A DNA stretch of 41,264 nt from Ralstonia sp. UBA689 (GTDB lineage Bacteria; Pseudomonadota; Gammaproteobacteria; Burkholderiales; Burkholderiaceae), in assembly GCF_002298975.1 (NCBI RefSeq), contig NZ_DBMV01000003.1, forward strand, positions 1 to 41,264. Direction: 5' to 3'. Under the pieces are notes generated by a model that searched no databases, was not told the DNA's origin, and was given only the letters and a program-made list of their open reading frames with translations. Each line of letters starts with the position of its first letter. The first letter of the stretch is position 1. Positions 1 to 9,897 of the stretch are shown one piece after another. The translations under genes were made by a program, and so were the position numbers.

Positions 1-97
1 CGTACAGCGTGACGGACGATTGGGCCTGGGCCGCGCCTGCGGTCAGACCAGCGGCGGCGGCCAGCACAGCCAGCTTGAAACGTCGCTTGAGTTGCAT
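1..97 (-). CDS. Gram-negative porin, N-terminal fragment
   Basis: Only the first 32 codons lie in the window; the gene runs off the left edge. The start at 97 opens with MQLKRRFKLAV, a basic then hydrophobic alanine-rich signal peptide, with a likely cleavage after AAQA, followed by QSSVTLY, the usual mature start of betaproteobacterial general porins (first beta strand). The product would be an outer-membrane trimeric diffusion channel. The family call rests on the signal peptide and this one motif, so it is good but not certain. The GntR-type regulator gene lies about 270 bp upstream on the same strand. Confidence 0.75.
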   Translation of the reverse strand, partial: MQLKRRFKLAVLAAAAGLTAGAAQAQSSVTLY

Positions 98-369
98 CGT
101 TGATTTCTCCCTCTTGTGGTTCCGTTGTGTTGAATGAGCTGAATGGGCTTGGCGGCGGCAGGTGGCTCTCCTACCTCGCCAAGGTCGACGCAAGTGAATG
201 CAACAGCCGTGCCAATACGTTGTCGGCAAGCCGCAGCTTCGCAAATGAATACGTTTTCTCGGGAAGGGGCGCAGACTAGCTTGAATACCCCAGGCAGACA
301 AGTCCCCGCACAGGGGTGTGTGGCGCCATTTCTGCACCGCGCTGGCGCAGCGGCATGCGTGACCAGACC

Positions 370-1098
370 CTAATCGTTCTGCAGCACGCGGATGTCCACT
401 TCGCGCGTATAGCGCTCGGGCGAAAAATCGCAATAGGTGAGCGAGATCGGCACGTCGGCCACGCTGTAGCCGATGCGGCGCACGCGCACCAGCGGCACAC
501 CTGCTGTCACGTTGAGTTGACTCGCTTGGTGAGCGTCGGCCACGCATGCCAGCGATGCCTCGCGCGAGCGCGCGATGGTCAAGTTGGCTCGCTGGAACAC
601 CTGCACGAACAGGCGGTCCTCGAAGTCGCGCGCCTCAAGCATGGCCGCCAGCCGGGAGGTCAGCCAGGTGCGCAGCAGCATGATGGGTTGCCCATCCACC
701 TGTGCACGGCGCTCCACGAACGCCACCTGCGCGCCTGCGTCCAGGCCGAGGGCGGCGGCCACGGTTTCATCGGTTTGCTCCAGCCGGAACGCGCTAACGG
801 TATAGACGGCACCCGGCACGTATTCGAGCGCCGCGTCGGACTGACCCGGCGCATACAGCACCGGCCGATGCGGCCCCACGCGGTCGAGCACAACGCTGCG
901 CTGCCCGCGTGAGCGCTTGAGCAGCCCGCGCGCGGCCAGTTCATTGAGCGTGCGGCGCGCAGTCAGCCGCGACACGCCGTAGCGTTGCGCAACTTCATTT
1001 TCGCTGGGGGCGACACTGCCGGCCGGCAACGCCCCATGCAGGATGTCGAGCCGGATGCGATCGGCCAGTTCAAGGTATTTGGGCAGGCGGGGCGTCAT
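370..1098 (-). CDS. GntR/HutC-family transcriptional regulator
   Basis: A 242-residue protein with an N-terminal winged helix-turn-helix (about residues 5-70; PSENEVAQRYGVSRLTARR is the recognition region) and a C-terminal UTRA effector domain (about 90-235) ending in the typical SLTYCDFSPERY stretch. HutC-type members are usually repressors that release DNA on binding a small metabolite; the ligand here is unknown. I chose the ATG at 1098 (MTPRLPKYLELADRIR) rather than the upstream start at 1131, because the latter lies beside the base of a strong hairpin and adds unconserved-looking residues. It sits upstream of, and co-oriented with, the porin gene, which it might control; that is inference. 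Confidence 0.85.
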   Translation of the reverse strand: MTPRLPKYLELADRIRLDILHGALPAGSVAPSENEVAQRYGVSRLTARRTLNELAARGLLKRSRGQRSVVLDRVGPHRPVLYAPGQSDAALEYVPGAVYTVSAFRLEQTDETVAAALGLDAGAQVAFVERRAQVDGQPIMLLRTWLTSRLAAMLEARDFEDRLFVQVFQRANLTIARSREASLACVADAHQASQLNVTAGVPLVRVRRIGYSVADVPISLTYCDFSPERYTREVDIRVLQND

Positions 1099-1136
1099 GC
1101 CGACGTTATACAGGAAGCCGCGTTCGCCCAATGCAA

Positions 1137-1162
1137 ACGGCCCACCAGGGCAGGTGGGCCGT
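1137..1162 (-). terminator. Hairpin terminator after the H-NS gene
   Basis: A perfect 10-bp inverted repeat (ACGGCCCACC with GGTGGGCCGT, 6-nt loop) lies 27 bp beyond the H-NS stop. On the minus strand it is followed only by TTTG, so the U-tract is weak. It separates the H-NS gene from the GntR gene. Confidence 0.6.
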
Positions 1163-1189
1163 CATGCGCGCGAAACGCGATCCGGCAGA

Positions 1190-1480
1190 TCAGGCGATCA
1201 GGAACCTGTCGCGGTTCTTGCCGATCCAGGCCGGTGCACGGCCACGGCCGGACCACGTTGCGCCCGTTTTCGGGTCGCGGTACTTCGGCGGCACCGGTGC
1301 CTTGGCACCAGCACGACGGCCACGGCGCGGTGCCAGGCCCAGGTCTTCGGCGGTCAGACCATATTCGGCAACCGTCTGGCGCACCTGCTGGATCACCGCC
1401 TCAAGCTCCTTGGCACGAGCCGTTTCGATCTGCTCTTCCAGCTTGGCCTTTTGTGCAATCAATTCCTTGTATGTCGCCAT
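1190..1480 (-). CDS. H-NS family nucleoid-associated protein
   Basis: A 96-residue H-NS/MvaT-superfamily protein of the short betaproteobacterial type. Residues 1-45 form the charged, leucine-spaced coiled-coil oligomerisation region (MATYKELIAQKAKLEEQIE), followed by a basic linker (PRRGRRAGAK). The C-terminal DNA-binding domain carries YRDPKTGATWSGRGRAPAWI, with the conserved GRGRAP loop that inserts into the minor groove of AT-rich DNA. The ATG at 1480 is preceded by GGGAG at good spacing; the longer reading from 1534 has no such support. Such proteins silence horizontally acquired DNA and organise the nucleoid. The upstream region is AT-rich, which would fit autoregulation. Confidence 0.93.
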   Translation of the reverse strand: MATYKELIAQKAKLEEQIETARAKELEAVIQQVRQTVAEYGLTAEDLGLAPRRGRRAGAKAPVPPKYRDPKTGATWSGRGRAPAWIGKNRDRFLIA

Positions 1481-1942
1481 ATGCGCTCCCAATAAAGTCT
1501 GGTGTGGATCAGATATTAGATCAATCTTATTCATAACTGAAATGAAATTTCAAGATTTATGATCTTGTGCCACAACTTGCCATCACGCGCATGACGATGC
1601 ATCGAATCAATTCAAACGCGTCGGATGTTTCGCATTCAATCGGAAAGTCGGATTGACGTATCAGATTAACGTAGCGATCATGCAAGGCCGCAAGCCAGCA
1701 CCGCTGCATTTCAGTGCCATCACCATAGCAAGCGTTGCCGGGTCCCGCAATTCCGTGGCATCTCTGCCATCATCATTCGCAGCACCACAGCAGTACCGCA
1801 CACGCAATACCGATTCACATGCAGAACGGCGCCCACCGGCATCTCCAACGCCGTGCACCGCCATCGCATACCGGTTTGCGGCAGGCAGTAAAGCCGTTCA
1901 AAACGGCACGCACTTCTCAGTTGTGAGTTGGATGAGACAACG
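1481..1942. other. AT-rich intergenic region upstream of the H-NS gene
   Basis: About 460 bp between divergent genes. The part nearest H-NS (about 1500-1570) is clearly AT-rich for this genome, with TTAGATCAAT- and ATGAAATTTCA-like stretches, and probably holds the H-NS promoter. The remainder contains only short open frames on both strands that I do not believe are coding. Confidence 0.5.
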
Positions 1943-2314
1943 ATGAATCCACCCTCGCGATGTCGTTTTTGCTCTCTGCTTTTGCTCTTTGGCCTGCTGG
2001 TATGCAGCCTGTTTTGTGCCGCAGCCTTTTTGTTTGGAGATCATTCAATCGGACGTCTAAGCGCCTATTGCATTCTGACAATGGGCGCCTGCGTGTTGAT
2101 GTGCGCAGCCGGATTGGCGCTGACGCATGGCGAGACAGATCAGCATTTCACCCCCACTGAACACATACCGGATACGGCCACGCATGCATCGGCCGCAACC
2201 AATTCGGAGACGATCGCTTTGCCATCCTCCGCACCGCAAGCAGAGGACTGCGACATCGACAAGCCCGATGCGGAATGTGTTGCATTGACCACAAATCAAC
2301 AATTTGCGCGATAG
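1943..2314 (+). CDS. Small membrane protein of unknown function
   Basis: A 123-residue protein I do not recognise. It starts MNPPSRCRFCSLLLLFG and has two predicted membrane segments (about residues 10-32 and 40-63), rich in Cys, Leu and Ala, then a polar, acidic tail of about 60 residues. This suggests an inner-membrane hairpin with a soluble C-terminus. The ATG at 1943 is preferred over a TTG at 1928; the nearby GGATGAG is a modest ribosome-binding site. It lies about 120 bp upstream of the GGDEF/EAL gene on the same strand, but no functional link can be shown. Confidence 0.5.
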   Translation: MNPPSRCRFCSLLLLFGLLVCSLFCAAAFLFGDHSIGRLSAYCILTMGACVLMCAAGLALTHGETDQHFTPTEHIPDTATHASAATNSETIALPSSAPQAEDCDIDKPDAECVALTTNQQFAR

Positions 2315-2433
2315 ACAACTTTTGCGCATCATGAAGCCCGTTGTCCCCGCTTCCGCTGGCCAGCTCCTGTTTCGCCGCCCGCGGGTCCATGCGTGGCGCA
2401 AGGTCTAGGGCAATACATTGGTTGGAGTGTGGG

Positions 2434-5124
2434 ATGCAAGACGAACTTTCCTACCCCCTATCGGCACAAAGCCTGCCCGTTCCGCTCTACGTGGTCCTTG
2501 AAGGCCGCATCGTGTATGCCAATGCGGCAGGCGTTTGCATGGTGCGTGCACGTTCCGTCGACCAGTTGCTCGGCGAACCGTTCTCTCGTTTTTTCCTGGA
2601 TGTGCCAGCGCTGCTGCGCGCACATGCTGCAACGGACACTGATCCTGTCATGCCCAACGCAGCCAACGTGCCGGCGGGGGAACTCATCTCTGCCATATCG
2701 CTGGGGGGTTCCAGCCCAGCCGTCACGGTTCGGCTGACTGTCACGCCTACGCGCTTCGATGGACTGCCAGCGCAGCAGGTGGTCGTGCATGGCCTGCCTC
2801 TGCCGCTCGACGCACAACTGCCTGGCAAGGCCAGCGAGCGCATCCTGAGTGTCGAAGCCATCGGCACGGCGCTGCCACACGAGCACCTCGATCACCTGCT
2901 GTCCGCGCTGCCGTCAGCGGCTTCGCTCGGCGAGCGGCTGCACGCCGTGCTGCGCGCGCTTGAAGCGGCATTGCCGTCCGCGCTGTGCCTGGTGGTGCGC
3001 GTCGTTTCCGGGCGCGTTCGGCTCTATGGCACGCGAGCGGCACGCACGCAACTGGCGCTGCGCGATGACCAGGCAGCCCACCTGAGCACCACGACCACGG
3101 AGCACGGCGAACTCGATGCCGAGCTGGCCAGAATGGCCCAAATTGCCCCGCTGCTCGCCGAGGTGGCGCCCATCGAACTGATCCGACTGACCAATGCGCC
3201 CACCGCCCTGCGCGAGGCACTCACGCACGCGCTGGGCGCAGCACAGCCCGCGTGGCTGAGCCGTATCCCGGCCCAGCATGGCGGTGCGGCCCTCGGCGAC
3301 GATCTGCTCTGTCTGTTCTATGCCGCGCCTGCCGACACCCCACCCGACGATGCAACCTTGCGCGCCGCGTGCGGCAGCGTCGTCGGGGCGCTGGTCAAGC
3401 TGCTGCGCCTGGAAGGCGAGTACCGACAGGCACGCGAGCTGCGCGATCAGTACCGGCTGGTCGTCAACCATTTGAGCGAAGGCGTCCTGACGCTCTCCAC
3501 CGATGGCCGGGTGCTGTCCTACAACCGCAGCGCCGCAGAGATCCTGCGCCTGTCGGGCACGTCGTGGAAAGGCCGCCCGCGCATGGCCTTGAGCGACATG
3601 ATGCTCGGCGAGGACGGCGCCATCCTGCCGCGCGCCGCGTGGCCCTCCACGCTGGCCGCCCGCACCGGGCGCGCCATCAGCAACGTGGTGGTGGGCGTGC
3701 CGGCCGGCAACGGGCAGATCGTATGGCTGCGCGAAACGGTGCTGCCGATGTTCTCGCCGGAAAGCGCCTCGCCGCACGCGGTGCTGACCATCTTCACCGA
3801 CATTACGGCCGAGCGCTCGACCCACGAACAGCTACGCCTGCTGGAGACCAAGGACTCGCTGACCGGCCTGCCCAATCGCGCGGCCTTCATCGAGCGGCTC
3901 GATGCGCGCCTGACACAGCCGTCCACCGGCCAATCTGCGTTGCTCTACATCGGGCTGGATCACTTCAAGACCGTCAACGAAGCGATGGGGCACCACGTCG
4001 GCAACCAGGTGCTGAACCTGGCGGCGCAGCGCATCCGCGCCGAGGCCGGCCAACGTGCGCTGCTGGCACGCCTGGGCGGCGACCAGTTCTGCGTGGCCAT
4101 CGACGATCCAAGCTCCGCCGACACACTCGCCCAGCAAGTGCTCGACGCGCTGGCCGAGCCCTTCACCGGCGGCGAGCGCGAAGTGCACCTGTCGGCCAGC
4201 ATCGGCATCGCGGCGTTTCCGGAAGACGGCAACGATGCCAATGCGCTGGTCAGCCACGCCGAAGCGGCCATGTACCGCGCCAAGGAAAACGGCCGCAACC
4301 GCGTCACGCGCTATTCGCGCGCGCTGGAAACGCAGATGCTGCGCCGCTTCACGCTCAACGAACGGATGCGGCGCGCACTGGCGCGCGGACAGGTACGGCT
4401 GGTGTATCAACCCAAGTACGCGCTGGAATCGGGCGAACTCGTGGCAGTGGAAGCCCTGATGCGCTGGTCGGACCCGGAGCTAGGCGCGGTCTCGCCCACC
4501 GAGTTCATCGCCGTGGCTGAGGAGTCCGGCTACATTCTCGAACTCGGTCGCTGGGCGCTCATGCAGGCCTGCGAGCAGGGCCAGGCTTGGGAGCGCGATT
4601 TCGGCTTCACTGGCCGCATCTCCGTCAATGTCTCCGCCAAGCAATGCGATGCCGGGGTGATCGAGCGCGACGTGGACGAAGCGCTCAAGACTTCTGGCCT
4701 GAACCCGACCCGGCTGGAGCTGGAGCTGACCGAAAGCGTGCTGCTGGCTGACCGCCTGTCGACGCAGCGTCTGCTGATGAGCTTGGCCGCACGCGGCGTG
4801 CAAATCTCGCTCGACGATTTCGGCATCGGCTTTTCGTCGTTGTCGTATCTGCGCAGCCTGCCGATCCACAACATCAAGATCGACCGATCGTTCATCAGCG
4901 GCGTGCCGGCAGTGGCTGACTGCGTGGCACTGACCAAGACCATCATCGCGATGGCCCATGCACTGAACATGACCGTCACAGCCGAAGGTGTGGAAACCCC
5001 GGAGCAGTCAACCTTCCTTGCAACACATGCCTGCGACGAAGTGCAGGGCTTCCTGTTCGGCCGGCCATTGGAAGTTGCCGCGCTGGAACGGTTGCTACGT
5101 TTACACAGCCGCGCGCAGGTGTGA
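2434..5124 (+). CDS. PAS-GGDEF-EAL cyclic-di-GMP signalling protein
   Basis: An 896-residue protein with no clear membrane segments. In order: an N-terminal PAS-like segment (about 1-90), a linker, a second PAS domain (about 345-460, DQYRLVVNHLSEGVLTLSTDG), a GGDEF domain (about 470-630, DSLTGLPNRAAF) and an EAL domain (about 645-890). The EAL domain keeps its catalytic signature: VEALMRW, SVNVSAKQ, LELTES, DDFGIGFSSL, KIDRSFI and TAEGVET, so it is probably an active c-di-GMP phosphodiesterase. The cyclase motif reads GGDQF instead of GG(D/E)EF, losing the Glu that helps coordinate metal; cyclase activity is doubtful and a regulatory GTP-binding role is possible. The ATG at 2434 follows GGAG; an in-frame upstream start at 2341 is less likely. 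Confidence 0.9.
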   Translation: MQDELSYPLSAQSLPVPLYVVLEGRIVYANAAGVCMVRARSVDQLLGEPFSRFFLDVPALLRAHAATDTDPVMPNAANVPAGELISAISLGGSSPAVTVRLTVTPTRFDGLPAQQVVVHGLPLPLDAQLPGKASERILSVEAIGTALPHEHLDHLLSALPSAASLGERLHAVLRALEAALPSALCLVVRVVSGRVRLYGTRAARTQLALRDDQAAHLSTTTTEHGELDAELARMAQIAPLLAEVAPIELIRLTNAPTALREALTHALGAAQPAWLSRIPAQHGGAALGDDLLCLFYAAPADTPPDDATLRAACGSVVGALVKLLRLEGEYRQARELRDQYRLVVNHLSEGVLTLSTDGRVLSYNRSAAEILRLSGTSWKGRPRMALSDMMLGEDGAILPRAAWPSTLAARTGRAISNVVVGVPAGNGQIVWLRETVLPMFSPESASPHAVLTIFTDITAERSTHEQLRLLETKDSLTGLPNRAAFIERLDARLTQPSTGQSALLYIGLDHFKTVNEAMGHHVGNQVLNLAAQRIRAEAGQRALLARLGGDQFCVAIDDPSSADTLAQQVLDALAEPFTGGEREVHLSASIGIAAFPEDGNDANALVSHAEAAMYRAKENGRNRVTRYSRALETQMLRRFTLNERMRRALARGQVRLVYQPKYALESGELVAVEALMRWSDPELGAVSPTEFIAVAEESGYILELGRWALMQACEQGQAWERDFGFTGRISVNVSAKQCDAGVIERDVDEALKTSGLNPTRLELELTESVLLADRLSTQRLLMSLAARGVQISLDDFGIGFSSLSYLRSLPIHNIKIDRSFISGVPAVADCVALTKTIIAMAHALNMTVTAEGVETPEQSTFLATHACDEVQGFLFGRPLEVAALERLLRLHSRAQV

Positions 5125-5435
5125 AAGCATCCAACGTTGCGCGGGGTGTGCCAAATTCCCGAGCAACGCCGATCAGGACCTGTCGCCATGCGGGTCGGAT
5201 GAGGTTTCCCACAGACTTATCCACATGTTCTGTGCATAACCCGCCGGGACGGAAGACCTTGGTGCAACAACAGGCTTGACGGGTTCACGCAAATATGTCG
5301 GCAACGTAAAACGGTTGCGCGGCGGTGCCGTTATCCACAGCGCCGTCGCAGTTCGCATCACGCAACAAACCCTTGTGCATCAATCGGTTGCACTCGGTTC
5401 TGCAAGCGGTTTACCTGCTGCTGTGGACAAGTTGA
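5125..5435. other. Intergenic DnaA-box cluster
   Basis: This 311-bp gap between convergent genes holds three matches to the DnaA-box consensus TTATNCACA: 5217-5225 (+), 5231-5239 (inverted, TGTGCATAA) and 5331-5339 (+). A fourth site with one mismatch lies at 5422-5430 (inverted, TGTGGACAA). The first two form an inverted pair 5 bp apart. About one such match would be expected by chance in the whole window. No AT-rich unwinding element or replication gene is visible, so a DnaA-binding or titration locus is more plausible than an origin. That function is inference. Confidence 0.6.
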
Positions 5436-6032
5436 TCAGCGCATCAGGTCTGCCGGCGTATCGACATCGCACAAGATGCCGGCGTCGTCGACGTCGATGC
5501 GGACGAGCGTGGCCGGATCGATCAGGCGCCGCGCGCCCTCGTCGCCGTCGAGCGCTGTCAATCCGGTGAAGAAATCGGCGCCGAAACCGATGGGGTGGCC
5601 TCGCTGTCCGGCATGGAACGGCGCGACGCAATGCTTTGCATCGATTGCCTGTGCGACCCGGACGATGGTCTCGGGAGCAATCCACGGCATGTCGGCTAGG
5701 GCGATGACCCAGCCGCCAGCTTCGGGGCGGGTAGCCACACCCGCCGCCAGGCTGGCGCCCATGCCGCGCGCGGCCTCAGCGCACCGCAGAACATCGCAGC
5801 CGGCCTCGGCCAGCAATGCGGCCAACGGCTCGATCTGCGCGCCATGCGTGGCAACGGCAGGCACCACCGCCACCACGTTACCCAACGCTTGCTTCAGATG
5901 CCGGGCGGCCTGCACTGCTACCGGCGTGCCATCCGGCAACGGCGCCAGCAGCTTGTTGGCTGCGCCGGCCGGATCAAACCGGCTGCCACGGCCCGCGGCC
6001 AGCAGGACACCAACAACGGGCCGCTGGTGCAT
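5436..6032 (-). CDS. MocA/MobA-like nucleotidyltransferase
   Basis: A 198-residue NTP-transferase of the MobA-like fold. The N-terminus carries VGVLLAAGRGSRF, the nucleotide-binding LAAGxGxRxG-type loop, followed by NKLLAPLPDG; VIALADMPWI is the metal-binding LxDMP motif, and GHPIGFG and CDVDTPADL are typical C-terminal motifs. These match MocA, which joins CMP to molybdopterin to make the MCD cofactor used by xanthine-oxidase-family enzymes. The ATG at 6032 shares one base with the ohr stop (TGATG), implying translational coupling. A molybdenum hydroxylase pair lies just beyond ohr on the same strand, which supports the MocA reading over MobA. Confidence 0.82.
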   Translation of the reverse strand: MHQRPVVGVLLAAGRGSRFDPAGAANKLLAPLPDGTPVAVQAARHLKQALGNVVAVVPAVATHGAQIEPLAALLAEAGCDVLRCAEAARGMGASLAAGVATRPEAGGWVIALADMPWIAPETIVRVAQAIDAKHCVAPFHAGQRGHPIGFGADFFTGLTALDGDEGARRLIDPATLVRIDVDDAGILCDVDTPADLMR

Positions 6033-6466
6033 CAGACCACCTCGGTCTTGAGCGTGACTTCCACGTTGTTGCGCGTGGCGTTCGAGTACGGGCACACCTC
6101 ATGTGCCTTGGCCACGAGCGTCTCGGCATCCACCTGCGACAAACCGCTGACGCGTGCGGTCAGGCCAACCTTCAGGCCGAAGCCGCCTTCCGAGCGCGTA
6201 CCGATACCCACATCGCAGTGAATCTCGATGTTGCTCGGATTGAGCTTGAGCATGCTCTTGGCGACAAAGTCGCAGGCCGAACCGAAACACGCAGCGTAGC
6301 CGGCGGCGAACAGGTCTTCGGGTGTGGTCGTATTGGGCTTGCCCGGGCCGCCCATCGACTTCGGAACAGACAGGTCGTGCGAGACCTGGCCGTCTTCGGT
6401 CTGCGTGTGGCCATTGCGGCCGCCCGTGGCCGTGGCGTGGGCGGTGTACAGGATGTTCAATGCCAT
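6032..6466 (-). CDS. ohr: Organic hydroperoxide resistance protein Ohr
   Basis: A 144-residue OsmC/Ohr-family thiol peroxidase acting in the cytoplasm to reduce organic hydroperoxides. The two redox cysteines are visible in AACFGSACDF (about residue 60) and EVCPYSNATR (about residue 125), the Ohr signature. MALNILYTAHATATGGRNG is the classical Ohr N-terminus, which fixes the ATG at 6466, preceded by GGAG. No ohrR gene is adjacent. Its coupling to the MocA-like gene and location just downstream of a molybdenum hydroxylase is an unusual neighbourhood. Confidence 0.95.
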   Translation of the reverse strand: MALNILYTAHATATGGRNGHTQTEDGQVSHDLSVPKSMGGPGKPNTTTPEDLFAAGYAACFGSACDFVAKSMLKLNPSNIEIHCDVGIGTRSEGGFGLKVGLTARVSGLSQVDAETLVAKAHEVCPYSNATRNNVEVTLKTEVV

Positions 6467-6535
6467 GACGTGCTCCGGTGAGTAAGAGATAACTGCCGGG
6501 AAAAACTGCCCGGACGCAAGAAACGGTCCGCAGAG

Positions 6536-6567
6536 AAAAAAGCCGGCATACATCGCTGCATGCCGGC
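6536..6567 (-). terminator. Rho-independent terminator of the Mo-hydroxylase operon
   Basis: On the minus strand an 8-bp stem (GCCGGCAT with ATGCCGGC, 10-nt loop) is followed directly by six T residues. It lies 24 bp past the stop of the molybdenum subunit gene and upstream of ohr, so it should end the 2Fe-2S/Mo-subunit transcript. Confidence 0.85.
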
Positions 6568-6591
6568 CTTGATCGCATCACGCTGCCATGA

Positions 6592-8835
<2,244 letters not shown>

Positions 8836-8855
8836 CGTGAATTCTCCGGTGAGGC

Positions 8856-9314
8856 TCAGGCCAGCGACTTGGCAGCGTCGTGAATCGCCGCACGGATACG
8901 CTGGTACGTTGCGCAGCGGCACAGGTTGCCGGCCATTGCGCTGTCGATGTCGGCATCGGTCGGCTTCTTCTTGCTGCGCAGCAGACCCACCGCGCTCATC
9001 ATCTGGCCGCTCTGGCAATAGCCGCATTGCGCCACGTCGTGCTTGACCCAGGCGTCGAGCACGGCCTTGCCGATCTTGTCGTCGGCGATGTGTTCAGACG
9101 TGGTGATCTGCGCGCCGGCCACGGCGGAAATCGGCAGCACGCAACTGCGCGTGGGCTGCCCATTCAGATGCACCGTGCACGCGCCGCACGACGCGACGCC
9201 ACAGCCAAACTTCGTGCCGGTCAGGCCAAGGTTGTCGCGCAGCGCCCAAAGCAGTGGCGTCGACGGATCGGCATCAACTTCCACCGGTTTGCCGTTGATG
9301 TTCAACGTGACCAT
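8856..9314 (-). CDS. (2Fe-2S)-binding subunit of the molybdenum hydroxylase (IorA-like)
   Basis: A 152-residue small subunit with two 2Fe-2S clusters. The N-terminal plant-ferredoxin-type domain shows GCGVASCGACTVHLNG and a further Cys at RSCVLP. The C-terminal four-helix domain shows QCGYCQSGQMM and NLCRCATYQRIR. The ATG at 9314 (MVTLNINGKPVEV) is preceded by AAGGAG at 9-nt spacing, better than the upstream start at 9338. It is the first gene of the operon with the molybdenum subunit and carries electrons from the Mo centre. The absence of a twin-arginine signal here fits co-export as a complex with the large subunit. Confidence 0.93.
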   Translation of the reverse strand: MVTLNINGKPVEVDADPSTPLLWALRDNLGLTGTKFGCGVASCGACTVHLNGQPTRSCVLPISAVAGAQITTSEHIADDKIGKAVLDAWVKHDVAQCGYCQSGQMMSAVGLLRSKKKPTDADIDSAMAGNLCRCATYQRIRAAIHDAAKSLA

Positions 9315-9519
9315 TGTGGGGTTCTCCTTGTGGGGCATGAGGGAGTCTTACCGTTATAAAGCCTTTGATATAGCGGGCTGGCGGTATGGACCGGTGTATT
9401 AAAGCAGGTTCGATTGGGTTCTGCTGGCGAGTACTTCACATTGAGCAGCCCCGGGCAGGCGCAAAGAAACCTGCCCAGACAACTTGACAACCAATCTCAT
9501 CCCACATCACCATTCGCAA

Positions 9520-9612
9520 ATGCACTCTCAGCAGACCGCCCTCCTCAGCGCTCAAGCCCGCACCCTCTCGTGCGTGCGCGGTCTGCTATCCGCTTCTCTA
9601 CTACGCGTGTAA
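9520..9612 (+). CDS. Candidate leucine-rich leader peptide upstream of leuA
   Basis: A 30-codon ORF opening MHSQQTALLSAQ contains seven leucines, including three LL pairs; three of the Leu codons are CTA, rare in GC-rich genomes. Such peptides act in transcription attenuation by stalling ribosomes when charged leucyl-tRNA is scarce. No good Shine-Dalgarno site precedes the ATG, which weakens the call. The ORF is overlaid by a perfect 10-bp inverted repeat (9530-9539 with 9578-9587), and its stop codon lies in the loop of a second hairpin. Confidence 0.5.
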   Translation: MHSQQTALLSAQARTLSCVRGLLSASLLRV

Positions 9613-9620
9613 GCGCGTAG
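9530..9620 (+). promoter_or_regulatory. Attenuator-like hairpins in the leuA leader
   Basis: AGCAGACCGC (9530-9539) pairs perfectly with GCGGTCTGCT (9578-9587), and CTACGCG (9601-9607) with CGCGTAG (9614-9620). The second stem is followed by a pyrimidine tract (about 9622-9636). The first stem's 3' arm overlaps leucine codons of the short ORF, so ribosome position would decide whether it forms. I could not place a convincing terminator with a U-run, so the exact mechanism is open. Confidence 0.5.
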
Positions 9621-9723
9621 ACCTCTCTTTCCCCCCTCGTTCCGGTGTTTGACCGGTCCGCTGCCGTAACAGGCAACCGGCCTTGTGTGGCGCAGCCTGC
9701 GCGCCGAACCGTTGGAGCCTCCC

Positions 9724-9897
9724 ATGCCCGCCCCGATCCTGCTTTCGCTACGACTACCGCTCGGCCGCCAGACCACGCGCCCGTGGCTGTCTGGTCGCCA
9801 CATTCGCAATTCGCTGCCGGCCACGCCGGACACCGCTCGCGCGGCTGTCCCCGTCGTATTCAACCGATCTCGATCTCACAGGACGCACACACCATGA
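9724..9897 (+). CDS. Second leucine-rich upstream ORF, overlapping the leuA start
   Basis: A 57-codon ORF starting MPAPILLSLRLPLGRQ: five leucines within residues 6-13, two of them CTA codons. GGAG lies 6 nt before the ATG, a much better initiation site than that of the first leader ORF. Its TGA (9895-9897) overlaps the two tandem ATGs of leuA, a classic translational-coupling arrangement. Just after the leucine run, the mRNA can fold a hairpin with CCAGACCACG pairing to CGTG and GTCTGG. It may be the real regulatory leader of leuA, or one of two acting in series. Confidence 0.45.
   Translation: MPAPILLSLRLPLGRQTTRPWLSGRHIRNSLPATPDTARAAVPVVFNRSRSHRTHTP

Noticed and set aside
5125..5435. The chromosomal replication origin
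   Set aside because: DnaA boxes are present, but there is no dnaA, dnaN, gyrB, rpmH or parAB nearby and no AT-rich unwinding region.
9645..9893. An 83-residue N-terminal extension of LeuA
   Set aside because: The added residues do not resemble LeuA, and the family starts at the tandem ATGs at 9894; the region is better explained as leader.
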